This document shows positions 35,007 through 44,042 of a DNA stretch of 64,000 nucleotides, in pieces (the first letter of the stretch is position 1; every line of letters starts with the position of its first letter). Origin of the DNA: Fictibacillus arsenicus. GTDB taxonomy: Bacteria > Bacillota > Bacilli > Bacillales > Fictibacillaceae. The position numbers and the translations under genes are program-made. The notes under the pieces were generated by a model. That model was not told where the DNA came from. It was given only the letters and a program-made list of their open reading frames with translations, and did not search any database. The stretch is taken from assembly GCF_001999465.1 (NCBI RefSeq), contig NZ_MQMF01000001.1, positions 1,302,001 to 1,366,000 of the forward strand, in the 5' to 3' direction.

Positions 35007-36110
35007 TTATTTAATAATCTGCAATTCTTTAGGGTATTTCGTCAATGTTTCATGCCCATCAGCAGTCACATAAACGTCATCCTCAATACGCACGCCGCCG
35101 ATGTCATCGATATAGATGCCTGGTTCGATCGTGTATGTCATACCTTCACGAAGCACGCCATCATTGTTATCACTCATGGACGGGAACTCATGAACATCGA
35201 TACCCAAGCCATGCCCAATGCGGTGCGGGAAGTTGTCTCCATAGCCTGCTTCTGTAATGTGTTTACGCGCAATTACATCAAGGTCTCCGATGCGCGTCCC
35301 CGGCTTAGAAGCTTCCAGCGCCTTCAATTGTGCTTGAAGCACTGTATCGTAAATCTCACGGCGCTTCTCATCTAGATTACCGAACGCTACCGTACGTGTG
35401 ATGTCAGAGCAATAGCCATCCAAAACAACACCTAAGTCAAACAATACAAAATCACCATGCTGGAGTTTTCTTAAGCCTGGTTTACCATGAGGCTGTCCTG
35501 CTTTCTCTCCAAACAGCACCATTGTCGAAAACGACATTTGGCTGATGCCTTTTTTCTTCAGTTCATACTCGATCTTTGCGAGCACTTCCATCTCTGTAAC
35601 GCCTTCTTTAAGTGCCGCTACACCAACTTCAACTCCGTAATCCGCTAAACGTGCCGCTTCTCGTAACGTTTCAAGTTCGCTATCTTCTTTTATTAAACGA
35701 AGCTCATTCAGCAATTCTTCTGCTCCAACTAATTTTGCACCATCAAACATCCCAAGCAGCTTTTCACCGCGAGCATATGGGAGTGTTTCTTTTTCAACTG
35801 CAATAGAAGATGTAGCCGTCACACTGCGGCTAGCCAAAGTTTCATGAACCTTAGCCCACGGATCTTCAGAATCGCTGTATCCAACAATCTCGTGTGTCCA
35901 GCCTGCACCTTTTGCTTGTGAACGCTCCATTCCCGGACAAACCATGAACGGATCACCATCAGGCAGCACAACAACACCAAGCACACGCTCATGCGGATCT
36001 GTGTACAAACCAGACAAGTAAAAAACGTTCGCCGTCGTATGAATGAAGGCTAAAGAATGACCTTCTTCTTTTAACCAATCTTTAACCTTTTGAATACGTC
36101 CCTCGTTCAT
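35007..36110 (-). CDS. M24 family Xaa-Pro dipeptidase/aminopeptidase
   Basis: 367 residues: creatinase-like N-terminal domain, then the pita-bread catalytic domain with the five metal ligands visible in LFDLGVVLDGYCSDITRT (two Asp), HRIGHGLGIDVHE (His), TIEPGIYI (Glu) and VRIEDD (Glu). Cleaves X-Pro bonds in peptides in the cytosol. I chose the ATG at 36110 behind GGAGGTATAC; an upstream ATG at 36161 lacks a site. PepQ-like. Confidence 0.92.
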   Translation of the reverse strand: MNEGRIQKVKDWLKEEGHSLAFIHTTANVFYLSGLYTDPHERVLGVVVLPDGDPFMVCPGMERSQAKGAGWTHEIVGYSDSEDPWAKVHETLASRSVTATSSIAVEKETLPYARGEKLLGMFDGAKLVGAEELLNELRLIKEDSELETLREAARLADYGVEVGVAALKEGVTEMEVLAKIEYELKKKGISQMSFSTMVLFGEKAGQPHGKPGLRKLQHGDFVLFDLGVVLDGYCSDITRTVAFGNLDEKRREIYDTVLQAQLKALEASKPGTRIGDLDVIARKHITEAGYGDNFPHRIGHGLGIDVHEFPSMSDNNDGVLREGMTYTIEPGIYIDDIGGVRIEDDVYVTADGHETLTKYPKELQIIK

Positions 36111-36186
36111 ATGTATACCTCCAACAAAAGCCTGAATAGGCATCAAAGTTTTATCTCTCATTGTCTATTGTAAAATAAACGACACA

Positions 36187-36226
36187 GAAAAAACAGAAGC
36201 ACACATCGCAATCGCAAATGTGTGCT
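36187..36226 (-). terminator. glyS terminator
   Basis: On the minus strand AGCACACAT and ATGTGTGCT arms followed by TCTGTTTTTTC. It lies 163 bp beyond the glyS stop codon, after repeat copy D. Confidence 0.8.
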
Positions 36227-36238
36227 CTATTTTTGAAA

Positions 36239-36368
36239 GTTGATTGGAGCGCAAGGTGCGAGACTCCTGGGGGATCAGCGGGACAGGTGAGACTCCTGTG
36301 GGCGCAAAGCGCCGAGGAGGCTCACCGCACGCCCCCCCGGAAAGCGAGCAGCTGGAGCGGAAATCAAC
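36239..36368 (+). repeat. Dispersed GC-rich repeat, copy D
   Basis: About 130 bp from GTTGATTGGAGCGCAAGG to GAGCGGAAATCAAC, the most regular copy: GGGACAGGTGAGACTCC, then GGCGCAAAGCGCCGAGG, then GAGGCTCACCGCACGCCCC. It lies between the glyS stop codon and its terminator. Confidence 0.93.
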
Positions 36369-36388
36369 CACATCTAACAGCAAAAAAG

Positions 36389-37771
36389 TTAAAACTGTAC
36401 TTTTTCCTCGATAAAGCTTTTAAGATCAGCAATCTTCACACGTGTTTGTTCCATCGTGTCACGGTCACGAACAGTTACCATGCCATCATCTTTAGAATCA
36501 AAGTCATACGTGATACAGAACGGCGTACCAACCTCATCTTGTCGGCGGTAACGTTTACCGATCGATCCTGTTTCGTCATAATCTACATTGAAGTCTTTAG
36601 CAAGCGAGCTGAACACTTCAGTCGCTTCTTCAGACAGCTTCTTAGACAATGGCAGGATTGCTGCTTTATAAGGTGCCAATGCCGGGTGCAAGTGCATCAC
36701 CGTTCTGCTTGTACCGTCTTCTAATTCCTCATCTTCATAAGCATCGATTAAGAACGCTAGCGTTACGCGGTCAGCACCTAGAGAAGGTTCGATACAATAA
36801 GGAATGTAACGTTCGTTTGTTTCTTGGTCAATGTAGTTAAAATCTTCACCAGAGAACTCCATGTGACGCTTTAAATCAAAGTCTGTACGGGATGCAACAC
36901 CCCAAAGCTCTCCCCATCCGAACGGGAACTTATATTCAAAGTCAGTTGTCGCGTTAGAATAGTGAGAAAGCTCATCCTCATTATGGTCACGAAGACGCAG
37001 GTTCTCTTCCGTCATACCTAATGACTTCAGCCAGTTTTCAGCTGTATCTTTCCAATAGTTGAACCACTCGATCTCGCTTCCTGGCTTACAGAAAAACTCA
37101 AGCTCCATTTGTTCAAACTCACGCGTACGGAACGTGAAGTTACCTGGCGTGATCTCGTTACGGAAACTCTTACCGATCTGTGCGATACCGAACGGCAATT
37201 TTTTACGCATCGTACGCTGAACATTTTTAAAGTTAACGAAAATTCCTTGTGCAGTTTCCGGACGCATGTAGATTTCGTTTGAACTTGATTCTGTTACACC
37301 TTGGTGCGTTTTGAACATCAAGTTGAATTGGCGGATGCTTGTAAAGTCATGGCTTCCACACTCAGGACAAGCGATGTTGTACTCTTTCACTAACTCTTCC
37401 ATCTTTTCAAAAGGAAGTCCGTCTACGATGATCTCTTTACCTGCTTGATCTGCTGCATCTTCAATCAGCTTATCTGCACGGTGACGCGCTTTACAGTTTT
37501 TGCAGTCCATCATTGGATCGTTGAAGTTGCCGATATGTCCTGATGCTTCCCACGTACGAGGGTTCATAAGGATTGCTGCATCCAAACCTACGTTATAAGG
37601 AGACTCTTGAACAAATTTTTTCCACCAAGCTTTTTTCACGTTGTTCTTCAGTTCAACACCAAGCGGACCGTAATCCCATGTGTTCGCAAGACCTCCATAG
37701 ATTTCAGACCCCGGAAATACAAAACCACGATGTTTCGCATGATTTGTGATGGTTTCCATGTTTTTTGACAT
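36389..37771 (-). CDS. glyS: Glycyl-tRNA synthetase, single-chain type
   Basis: 460-residue class II synthetase of the alpha2 (eukaryote-like) type. Motifs: [29 protein letters not shown], motif 2 [25 protein letters not shown], motif 3 [14 protein letters not shown], and a zinc-type [12 protein letters not shown]...CPECGSHDF pair. The C-terminal anticodon-binding domain ends with [12 protein letters not shown]. The ATG at 37771 follows GGGAGGAATTAC. Controlled by the T-box leader upstream. Symbol may also be written glyQS. Confidence 0.96.
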   Translation of the reverse strand: MSKNMETITNHAKHRGFVFPGSEIYGGLANTWDYGPLGVELKNNVKKAWWKKFVQESPYNVGLDAAILMNPRTWEASGHIGNFNDPMMDCKNCKARHRADKLIEDAADQAGKEIIVDGLPFEKMEELVKEYNIACPECGSHDFTSIRQFNLMFKTHQGVTESSSNEIYMRPETAQGIFVNFKNVQRTMRKKLPFGIAQIGKSFRNEITPGNFTFRTREFEQMELEFFCKPGSEIEWFNYWKDTAENWLKSLGMTEENLRLRDHNEDELSHYSNATTDFEYKFPFGWGELWGVASRTDFDLKRHMEFSGEDFNYIDQETNERYIPYCIEPSLGADRVTLAFLIDAYEDEELEDGTSRTVMHLHPALAPYKAAILPLSKKLSEEATEVFSSLAKDFNVDYDETGSIGKRYRRQDEVGTPFCITYDFDSKDDGMVTVRDRDTMEQTRVKIADLKSFIEEKVQF

Positions 37772-37826
37772 TGTAATTCCTCCCATTCGGATTATGCCTT
37801 ATGGACCGTTCGTCTTTTATAAAAAA

Positions 37827-38050
37827 AATAAAAAACTCCCGTCCCAAGGCGCTATGCCCAGGGACGAGAGTTGTATCTCCCGCGGTTCCACCCTAGTTGA
37901 TCCGTCCGTATGTAAAACGAATCCTCTTTTCAAAAACAGCTCCGGATTGCCGTTTCACTAATGCCTCTTACCGGGCTTGCACCGCCCCCGGCTCGCTTAA
38001 AAGAGTTTCAGATTAGCTACTATTCATCCTTCACAGCTGTATATCATGTT
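37827..38050 (-). ncRNA. T-box leader of glyS with glycine specifier
   Basis: On the minus strand: stem I with the AGTA motif (GAATAGTAG) facing GAAACGGCA, so the specifier codon is GGC (Gly) at 37949-37951. The pairs GGAT/ATCC and CTAAT/ATTAG flank the loop. The T-box AGGGTGGAACCGCGGG lies at 37879-37894. A terminator follows: AACTCTCGTCCC and GGGACGGGAGTT arms, then TTTTTATTTTTT. Uncharged tRNA-Gly should stabilise the antiterminator. Confidence 0.95.
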
Positions 38051-38116
38051 TTTATAATAAAGTAATATTACCAAAAAACAAAAACATTAGTCAAAATATT
38101 TTCCTATTATATGCTT

Positions 38117-39073
38117 TTATTGCCTCAATTGTGCAAGTTCCTCTTTAACTTGTTCCAAAGTAGGCAGAGATGTCATCGCACCTTTACTCGATACCGTAAG
38201 CGCTCCTGAAATACTGCCGAAAACCGCCATATCGGCTGCTTCATCGAGACTAAGTTCCTCTAGTGTCCCCTTGTATTCATTTAACAGATGCAATACTGCT
38301 GAAACGTATGCATCCCCTGCTCCCGTCGTATCAATGGCTGTAACACCTTTTGCCGGAATATACTCACCGCCATCTTTCGTTACGACATAGCTGCCGTCAT
38401 CTCCAAGGGTGATAAAAAGCAGCGGGATATTGTATTGCTGAAGCACTTTAATACCTTCCTCCACCTTTTTTAACCCTGTAATAAATTCAAGCTCCTCTTC
38501 AGAAAGCTTAACAATATCTGCATGAGGAAGCATAGAAAGAATGGTCTCACGTGCCAATGCAGGTGTCTTCCAAAGCGAGAGCCTTAAGTTCGGGTCAAAA
38601 GAAACCCACATGCCGTTCTCTTTCGCGAGTTTAACGGCTTTTTCTGTAGCACTTTTGGATGGTTCAGCAATCAAAGAAATAGAGCCGATATGAAGAATTT
38701 TTTTATCCTTGAACAGACTAGCCTGTATGTTCTTTTCTTCTAAGAAACGATCAGCACTCGGATCAATGTAAAAGTCAAATGACCTTTGTCCCTTTTCAGA
38801 TAACGTTACAAAAACAGCTCCTGTTCGGACTGCTTCGGTTTTATAGACATGAAACGCATTCACACCGTAACTTTTCAATGTATCAATCAAAAAGTCACCG
38901 AGAACATCGTCCCCGACTTTGCCTAAAAAAACAGCATCTGATCCAAGTCGCGCGACACCCACCGCAACATTAGCAGGAGCACCGCCCGGACGTTTATAGT
39001 ACATCGAATTCGTTTCATCAGTAGGGATAAAATCAACAAGCGCTTCACCTAAAGAGATAATTCCTTTTTTCAT
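38117..39073 (-). CDS. PfkB-family carbohydrate kinase, fructokinase-like
   Basis: 318 residues. PfkB signature 1 (GGAPANVAVGVARLGSDAVFLGKVGDD) near residue 30 and signature 2 (DTTGAGDAYVSAVL) near residue 250, with Asp of GAGD as the catalytic base. Phosphorylates a sugar, likely fructose by family resemblance (YdjE type). GGGGGAGG is 5 bases before the ATG at 39073. Transcribed in the same direction as the downstream-of-terminator glyS; repeat copy E is upstream. Confidence 0.85.
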   Translation of the reverse strand: MKKGIISLGEALVDFIPTDETNSMYYKRPGGAPANVAVGVARLGSDAVFLGKVGDDVLGDFLIDTLKSYGVNAFHVYKTEAVRTGAVFVTLSEKGQRSFDFYIDPSADRFLEEKNIQASLFKDKKILHIGSISLIAEPSKSATEKAVKLAKENGMWVSFDPNLRLSLWKTPALARETILSMLPHADIVKLSEEELEFITGLKKVEEGIKVLQQYNIPLLFITLGDDGSYVVTKDGGEYIPAKGVTAIDTTGAGDAYVSAVLHLLNEYKGTLEELSLDEAADMAVFGSISGALTVSSKGAMTSLPTLEQVKEELAQLRQ

Positions 39074-39144
39074 CATTGCCTCCCCCTGTATTTTATGGAT
39101 TTATAAATCGTTGCTTTGGATGGTTTTAAGGGCATCTTTGAATA

Positions 39145-39259
39145 GTTGATTGGAGTGGAAGGTGCGTGCCTACCACATGAGAATCTTCTCGCTAGGCATG
39201 CGACGAGTGGGCTCACCGCACGCCCCGTGGAAAGCGAGCATCCTGGAACGGAAATCAAC
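39145..39259 (+). repeat. Dispersed GC-rich repeat, copy E (shortened)
   Basis: About 115 bp from GTTGATTGGAGTGGAAGG to GGAACGGAAATCAAC. The middle is diverged and shorter (CTACCACATGAGAATCTTC, GGCATGCGACGAGTGG), but GGGCTCACCGCACGCCCC is kept. It lies between the IIA-Glc terminator and the fructokinase gene. Confidence 0.9.
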
Positions 39260-39268
39260 ACCCTCTTT

Positions 39269-39304
39269 ACAAAAAAACCAGGCCAAATAAGCCTGATTTT
39301 TTTC
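39269..39304 (-). terminator. Terminator of the IIA-Glc gene
   Basis: On the minus strand CAGGC-TTATTTG-GCCTG with further AT pairing, followed by GTTTTTTTG; immediately after the stop codon at 39306. Confidence 0.85.
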
Positions 39305-39305
39305 T

Positions 39306-39803
39306 TTATTTCATCTTAATCTGCAGCAAAGATGTTTCGCCTTTAATTGCTTCTGAGGCAGCCCGCTTATCCAAAGATTCAACAGCATCTCCATTTGTGA
39401 TAACGATTGGCGTCACAGTACTTGCTGCTTTTTCTTTAATGAGATCTAAGTCAAAGGATAGCAGCTTATCGCCAGCTTTTACTTTATCTCCAACATTCAC
39501 GTGGCCTTCAAAACCTTCTCCGTTCATGTTCACTGTTTCCAGCCCCACATGGATTAAGATTTCAGCGCCAGATTCAGACTGGATACCGATCGCATGCTTC
39601 GTGTGGAAAAACTGTACAATTTCACCGTCAACAGGTGATACAACAACGCCTTCTGTTGGCTCTATCGCAATCCCGTCTCCCATCATCTTTTGAGAAAATG
39701 TTGGGTCTGGCACTTCTTCTATGGATACGATTTTACCTGTTAAAGGAGCAATAATCGTTTCTTCTTTTTTCACTTCTTTTTTTCCAAATAATTTATTAAA
39801 CAT
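39306..39803 (-). CDS. crr: PTS glucose-type EIIA (Crr-like)
   Basis: 165 residues, stand-alone EIIA of the glucose family. APLTGKIVSIEEVPDPTFSQKMMGDGIAIEP and the active-site His region GAEILIHVGLETVNMNGEGF (phosphorylated His near residue 87) are intact. It could phosphorylate EIIB domains that lack their own EIIA, such as the maltose-type EIICB at 44043. Bacillus subtilis YpqE is similar in size. A cre-like site lies 49 bp upstream. Confidence 0.9.
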   Translation of the reverse strand: MFNKLFGKKEVKKEETIIAPLTGKIVSIEEVPDPTFSQKMMGDGIAIEPTEGVVVSPVDGEIVQFFHTKHAIGIQSESGAEILIHVGLETVNMNGEGFEGHVNVGDKVKAGDKLLSFDLDLIKEKAASTVTPIVITNGDAVESLDKRAASEAIKGETSLLQIKMK

Positions 39804-39851
39804 ATTACCTCACTCACCTTTCCGTCTGCTTACCTTTATAATTTACACTTG

Positions 39852-39865
39852 TGGAAACGCTTTAA
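39852..39865. promoter_or_regulatory. cre-like site upstream of the IIA-Glc gene
   Basis: TGGAAACGCTTTAA resembles the CcpA cre pattern TGNAANCGNTNNCA, with one departure at the end. It lies 49 bp upstream of the crr start codon. Similarity only; CcpA binding is an inference. Confidence 0.35.
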
Positions 39866-40027
39866 AACATTCGACTTTAAAAAATAACGATACTAAAGAA
39901 GACCAAAGAACAAGGAAAGCAACGGTTTCAATGTTCTTCAGGTCTCTTATTTAAGCAAGTTCTCAGTAAACTTTACATATAAAAATAAGGCAGCATTTGC
40001 TTGGATGTCAATTAGAAAGGTCTCACT

Positions 40028-42397
40028 TTATTGATAAAGGGCGTTAGATAATAGACGGAATAAGTAATCCGTATGATCACGGAAACCTGCTTCAAGTCCG
40101 ATCAATGTCACATCTTCATCTGTTTCTTCTACGATAACTGCTTGTCCTGCTGCAAGCTCATTATTTTTCCAATGTCCGGCCACAAAGAAATCTCCTGTTT
40201 TAAACGAAGCAACAGATTTCGCTTTACCAAGCTCTGTGAACCAAACGGGCTTATAAACAAAACCTAGGTCATTTTCTTTATAGCCTTTGCTTAGCTCATC
40301 TTCACCGTAGGCTACTTCCACAATTCCGTTGCTGTCAGACCCGCCGGTATTCACTTTAACATCTGTCAGTCCCATCATGCTGGATGCCTTTGCACCGCCT
40401 GCCCCAACCGCGATAAATTTACCGCCGCCATCTACATAGTCCTGAACATTCTCTGCAAACTTGTCATATGCTTCTTTTGTTCCTACAACAAAAGGCTTGT
40501 TCGCTTCTCTAACTTTTTCATATTGAAGCATCAGTTCCGTTCCGCTGTAGATAAACGCATCAAAGTTTGAAATTCCTTTTTCAGCTACCTCTTTAGGTGT
40601 TACTTCTGTTACAGAAAAACCGAGACGTTCGAGTGCAAGTTTAGTGCCGGCATGTGTTTGTGCTTTATTTATACCGCCATCCTTTAAAATCGCAACTTCT
40701 ATAGTAGTCAGTTTTTCCTTTTCTGATGGGATCGCTGCTGTATCCACCTTTAAACCTGATTCTTTTACAAGAGATTTACTCTTTGCAGGAATGGTCTCCA
40801 GGTAAAAGTTGCCGTCTTCCCCTTTATAGACTGCCGCACCAGCTTGCAGCAATTCATTAACCAGTTTTACCGCTTCTACTGAGCTGTTTTCAATCACATA
40901 AGGACCTTTTCCATTCAAAGCTCCATGGAAGTCAACGCTTTTTACTGGTGAGGTTTTTGCGTTTAATTCAGACTTCACGTCAATGGCTTCAAAGCCCCAA
41001 AGTTCTGGCAAGCTCCAAGCGGAAATGTCATACATAGCCGGTGTATCGTTCGTGATGTCTTCACCGTTCCATAGCATTGTGTTTGCGAGTCCTGCTTTCG
41101 CCTGATCCATCGGTACAACAAAGGTTCCTGCCGGGTAAGTTACTCCTTCTGCATTGAAAGCTTTATTCACTTTTTCAACAGCAATGTCGTTATCAAGAAG
41201 ATGGTTGACCGCCTTCTCTGTCACTGTCGGATCTTTTTCATCTACAGGAAGCACGTAAGCATTCGGGAAAAATCCTTCTTCATGATAAGGGTGGTCAAAA
41301 TTAATTCCGCGCTTAAAAATTTCAATCTGATCCGTCAGCATGCCCTTCTTATTTTCTGTTGAAAACTTAAGAGCTCCCATTACTGCATCATTCGTCCACT
41401 TTACGCCATCCCACGTATTTGTCGGCGCTTCAAGTGTATAGCCATAAGCTCCATGATACATCGCATACATTGGGGTAAAGATAGGCGGATAGTCGTCCCA
41501 TCCAAAGCTATCATCCCGCTGAGGAATGTATGTCCCGCTCATATTTTGATAGGTTTCACTTTCATATTCTGCTTTATTGCTTACGATCTCAGCTTCCATC
41601 GCTTCCGCTTGATCTAACGCCCACTTTGAAAAAAGATCATATTCATAGTTAGGGTTATGCGGCGGTGTGCAAGGTTCGATCAAACCTGGCTTATTTTCCA
41701 TCCAGTTTACGTATCCATGAAGATCTAAGAAGACCATCGGATTCCATTCTGTAATAAGATCAACCGTTTGCTTCGTTTCAGGCTGAGACTGCGTAATGAA
41801 ATCACGGTTCAAGTCGATTCCCTCACCGTTAAAACGAGTGCCGTCCACACGTCCATCAGGATTTGCAGATACGTTGAAGATTAATATATTGCTAGCTAAA
41901 ATCTCTTTTGTCGTCTCATCGTTCTCAAACGCAAAACGTTCGATTAACTGAAGAACAGCATCAGAGCCTATGTATTCCGTGCCATGAATGGACCCGTTAA
42001 TCATAACCGGCACTTTAAAATCACCATTTTCTGCAACCCATTTTTGTGCTTTTTCAGGATTTTTAATCATTTGCTTACGCAGTTTTTTATAATGACCATA
42101 TTTTCCTTTGTCTTCAGGATTTGAGATGGTGAGCGCATATAATGGATATCCATCTGCCGAATGCCCTGTCACCTCTAGCGAAACACGTTCACTTTCCTTA
42201 TCGATCTTCTTAAGTATTTCATCAAACTTAGAATATTTTACAAAATCATAATGCTCAGAGTTAAAAGGACTTCCATCTGCCTCTTCGCTTACATTTACAT
42301 TCTTCCACTGTTTCTGTGGTGCTTCCGCTGTTACTGCATAAGGTGTCGAAGCTAGTAAGCTGACACTTAACACCCCGGCAAACCAATGTTTTTTCAT
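40028..42397 (-). CDS. Secreted M14 zinc carboxypeptidase
   Basis: 789 residues. Signal peptide MKKHWFAGVLSVSLLASTPYAVTAEA, then an M14 catalytic domain with zinc ligands HGTEYIGSDA (HxxE) near residue 138 and DLHGYVNW near residue 225, and GIDLNRDF as substrate Arg region. The C-terminal half (from about residue 560) has TTIEVAILKDGGINKAQTHAG and GGGKFIAVGAGG, resembling a glutamine-amidotransferase-like accessory domain. Extracellular peptide trimming is likely. GGAAGGGGAG precedes the ATG. Confidence 0.9.
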   Translation of the reverse strand: MKKHWFAGVLSVSLLASTPYAVTAEAPQKQWKNVNVSEEADGSPFNSEHYDFVKYSKFDEILKKIDKESERVSLEVTGHSADGYPLYALTISNPEDKGKYGHYKKLRKQMIKNPEKAQKWVAENGDFKVPVMINGSIHGTEYIGSDAVLQLIERFAFENDETTKEILASNILIFNVSANPDGRVDGTRFNGEGIDLNRDFITQSQPETKQTVDLITEWNPMVFLDLHGYVNWMENKPGLIEPCTPPHNPNYEYDLFSKWALDQAEAMEAEIVSNKAEYESETYQNMSGTYIPQRDDSFGWDDYPPIFTPMYAMYHGAYGYTLEAPTNTWDGVKWTNDAVMGALKFSTENKKGMLTDQIEIFKRGINFDHPYHEEGFFPNAYVLPVDEKDPTVTEKAVNHLLDNDIAVEKVNKAFNAEGVTYPAGTFVVPMDQAKAGLANTMLWNGEDITNDTPAMYDISAWSLPELWGFEAIDVKSELNAKTSPVKSVDFHGALNGKGPYVIENSSVEAVKLVNELLQAGAAVYKGEDGNFYLETIPAKSKSLVKESGLKVDTAAIPSEKEKLTTIEVAILKDGGINKAQTHAGTKLALERLGFSVTEVTPKEVAEKGISNFDAFIYSGTELMLQYEKVREANKPFVVGTKEAYDKFAENVQDYVDGGGKFIAVGAGGAKASSMMGLTDVKVNTGGSDSNGIVEVAYGEDELSKGYKENDLGFVYKPVWFTELGKAKSVASFKTGDFFVAGHWKNNELAAGQAVIVEETDEDVTLIGLEAGFRDHTDYLFRLLSNALYQ

Positions 42398-42640
42398 ATT
42401 TTTCTTTCTCCCCTTCCTTTAATCCGAAAGTAATTATACTAATATATGCATATTTATTCAATTTCTATTTATCATGTTTACACATTTGTTTCTAAACATC
42501 TTTATTCAATAAGCAATCATCAAAAGCCTTCGCCTATTTTAACAATGTATAAAAATAAGAAAATACTCATGGTTCTTTAATCACATATTTTAAAAATGGT
42601 ATAATTTAGGTAGGATTAATTTTGAAGGGAGACGAGTGTC

Positions 42641-43603
42641 TTGAAACAAAAAACGCCATGGTTTAACGTATCACGCATTGCAATAGGAACACATCTAGGT
42701 GACATGAATGAAGTTGATTCAGCTTTATATCAGGAGTCTATTGAATTCGCTTTATACAATGGCATCAACTTCATAGATACTGCAATCAATTATCGGGGCA
42801 TGAGATCGGAAAGAGATGTCGGAGCTGTGTTATCTAAATTATTTAAGGAAGACAGAATTAATAGAGATGACATTGTTATTTCGACGAAAGCCGGTATCAT
42901 CCCAGGAGATATCGATTTGCAGCTGCGCCCTGAAAACTACTTAGAAGAAAAACTGCTCGCTCCTGGAATACTTCATGAAAAAGACCTACAGATTATCGAT
43001 AATCATAAACATGTGTTAAAGCCTTCGTATTATGATTTTGCTATTGAGCAAAGTTTAAAGCATATGAATCTCAACATGATTGATATCCACTATATACATA
43101 ATCCTGAAATCTCCAAGCACATTTTGGGGGATGAAAAATTTTTTAAAGAATTAGAAATGTTATTCAAGTTTTATGAAGGTCAAGTCGAACGTGGCACAAT
43201 TCGTTTCTATGGTATGGCGGTCTGGTCGGCCTTTACTGATCATCCAGGTGCTCCGGGTTATTTATCTTTTGAAAAAGTGATAAATACCGCAAAGAAAGTA
43301 GCGGGTTCATCTCACCATTTCCGTTTTATCCAAACTCCTTTCAATTTTTATAACCAAAAGGCATTAACCGATCAAAATCAGCAAGTATGCGGCAAATAGC
43401 GCTCTTTATTTCAAACAGCGGAAGAACTGGACGTGTATGTGACCACAAGCGCACCGCTTGATTGCGGGAGACTGCGTGAAAATCAAGAACAAAACGCTGA
43501 TCAATTGATCCGTTTTGTTCTTGATACTCCGGGCATACTTTCTACGATGATTGGTATGCGTAAAGTAGGAACGGTGAAAAGCAATTTAAAAGTATTCGCT
43601 TGA
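42641..43603 (+). pseudogene. Aldo/keto reductase interrupted by an in-frame amber codon
   Basis: The frame opens with a TTG at 42641 behind AAGGGAG and encodes an aldo/keto reductase-like protein: NGINFIDTAINYRGMRSERDVGAVL, NMIDIHYIHNPE, GTIRFYGMAVWS. A TAG at 43397-43399 (codon 253) follows QQVCGK. The same frame continues without shift as RSLFQTAEELDVYVTTSAPL and GILSTMIGMRKVGTVKSNLKVFA to a TGA at 43603, giving a normal length of 320 codons. The expected catalytic Tyr is visible (INYRGMRSE). Either a recent nonsense mutation, read-through, or a sequencing error. Confidence 0.82.
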
Positions 43604-43608
43604 ATGGT

Positions 43609-43638
43609 AAAGCTGGCTCATCAATTAGGAGCCAGCTC
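43609..43638 (+). terminator. Hairpin after the aldo/keto reductase remnant
   Basis: AGCTGGCTC and GAGCCAGCT arms around ATCAATTAG. The downstream sequence CTATCAATCAAGATTTTA has no strong T-run, so termination may be weak. Confidence 0.6.
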
Positions 43639-43702
43639 TATCAATCAAGATTTTACGGTACGTGTTCTTTTATTTATTACACGTTCGCTCAATGATAGAC
43701 TA

Positions 43703-43807
43703 GTTTCACGCAAACACTCCTCTGTTTCACGCCAAAACCTTTTCGTTTCACGCGTAACCCCATAAGTTCCACACAGAAACCTTCGAGTTTCACGCGTGCC
43801 CCTATAT
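43703..43807. repeat. 21 bp-period degenerate array R3 (GTTTCACGC type)
   Basis: GTTTCACGC (GTTCCACAC in unit 4) begins at 43703, 43724, 43745, 43766 and 43787: five units with exact 21 bp spacing. After the 9 bp anchor the units vary but favour A runs and CCT/CCC. Lies in the 439 bp spacer between the broken reductase and the maltose operon promoter. Confidence 0.8.
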
Positions 43808-43883
43808 ATCATCTTTAAAAGTTTGCTACTGCCGTATACACCGGGATTGGAAAAACTTTTATATCCTTTTTCAAATTTATCGC

Positions 43884-43912
43884 TTGTAAATGTAACCGTT
43901 TTATTTTACAAT
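43884..43912 (+). promoter_or_regulatory. Sigma-A promoter of the maltose-type operon
   Basis: TTGTAA (-35), 17 bp, TACAAT (-10). The two boxes are themselves within an inverted repeat TTGTAAA...TTTACAA. Followed by the operator-like palindrome at 43920. Confidence 0.65.
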
Positions 43913-43919
43913 CCATTTA

Positions 43920-43933
43920 TGCAAACGATTGCA
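43920..43933 (+). promoter_or_regulatory. LacI/CcpA-type operator candidate
   Basis: TGCAAACGATTGCA has inverted TGCAA/TTGCA arms around the central CG typical of LacI-GalR family operators and matches the loose cre pattern TGNAANCGNTNNCA. It starts 8 bp after the -10 box, a position where a bound repressor would block transcription. No LacI-type gene is in the window. Confidence 0.55.
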
Positions 43934-43952
43934 CCTACTTGCATATACAAAT

Positions 43953-43967
43953 TTGTAAGCGATTCAT
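43953..43967 (+). promoter_or_regulatory. Second operator-like site
   Basis: TTGTAAGCGATTCAT resembles the first operator and a shortened cre (one base missing from the usual 14). It lies 20 bp further downstream, before the ribosome binding site of the EIICB gene. Weak evidence. Confidence 0.3.
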
Positions 43968-44042
43968 AAATAATTTTTGCAATCTATTGAATGCGATTTC
44001 AAAAACGCAACAAAAGATATATACTTAAAGGAGGAAATCGTT

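Noticed and set aside
43397-43399. Pyrrolysine insertion at the aldo/keto reductase TAG
   Set aside because: No pyl genes are in the window and Bacillaceae are not known to use pyrrolysine; a nonsense mutation or a base-call error is simpler.
43703-43807. CRISPR array
   Set aside because: The unit is 21 bp in total with a 9 bp conserved part, no full-length identical repeat and no cas genes. Arrays R1, R2 and R4 fail in the same way.
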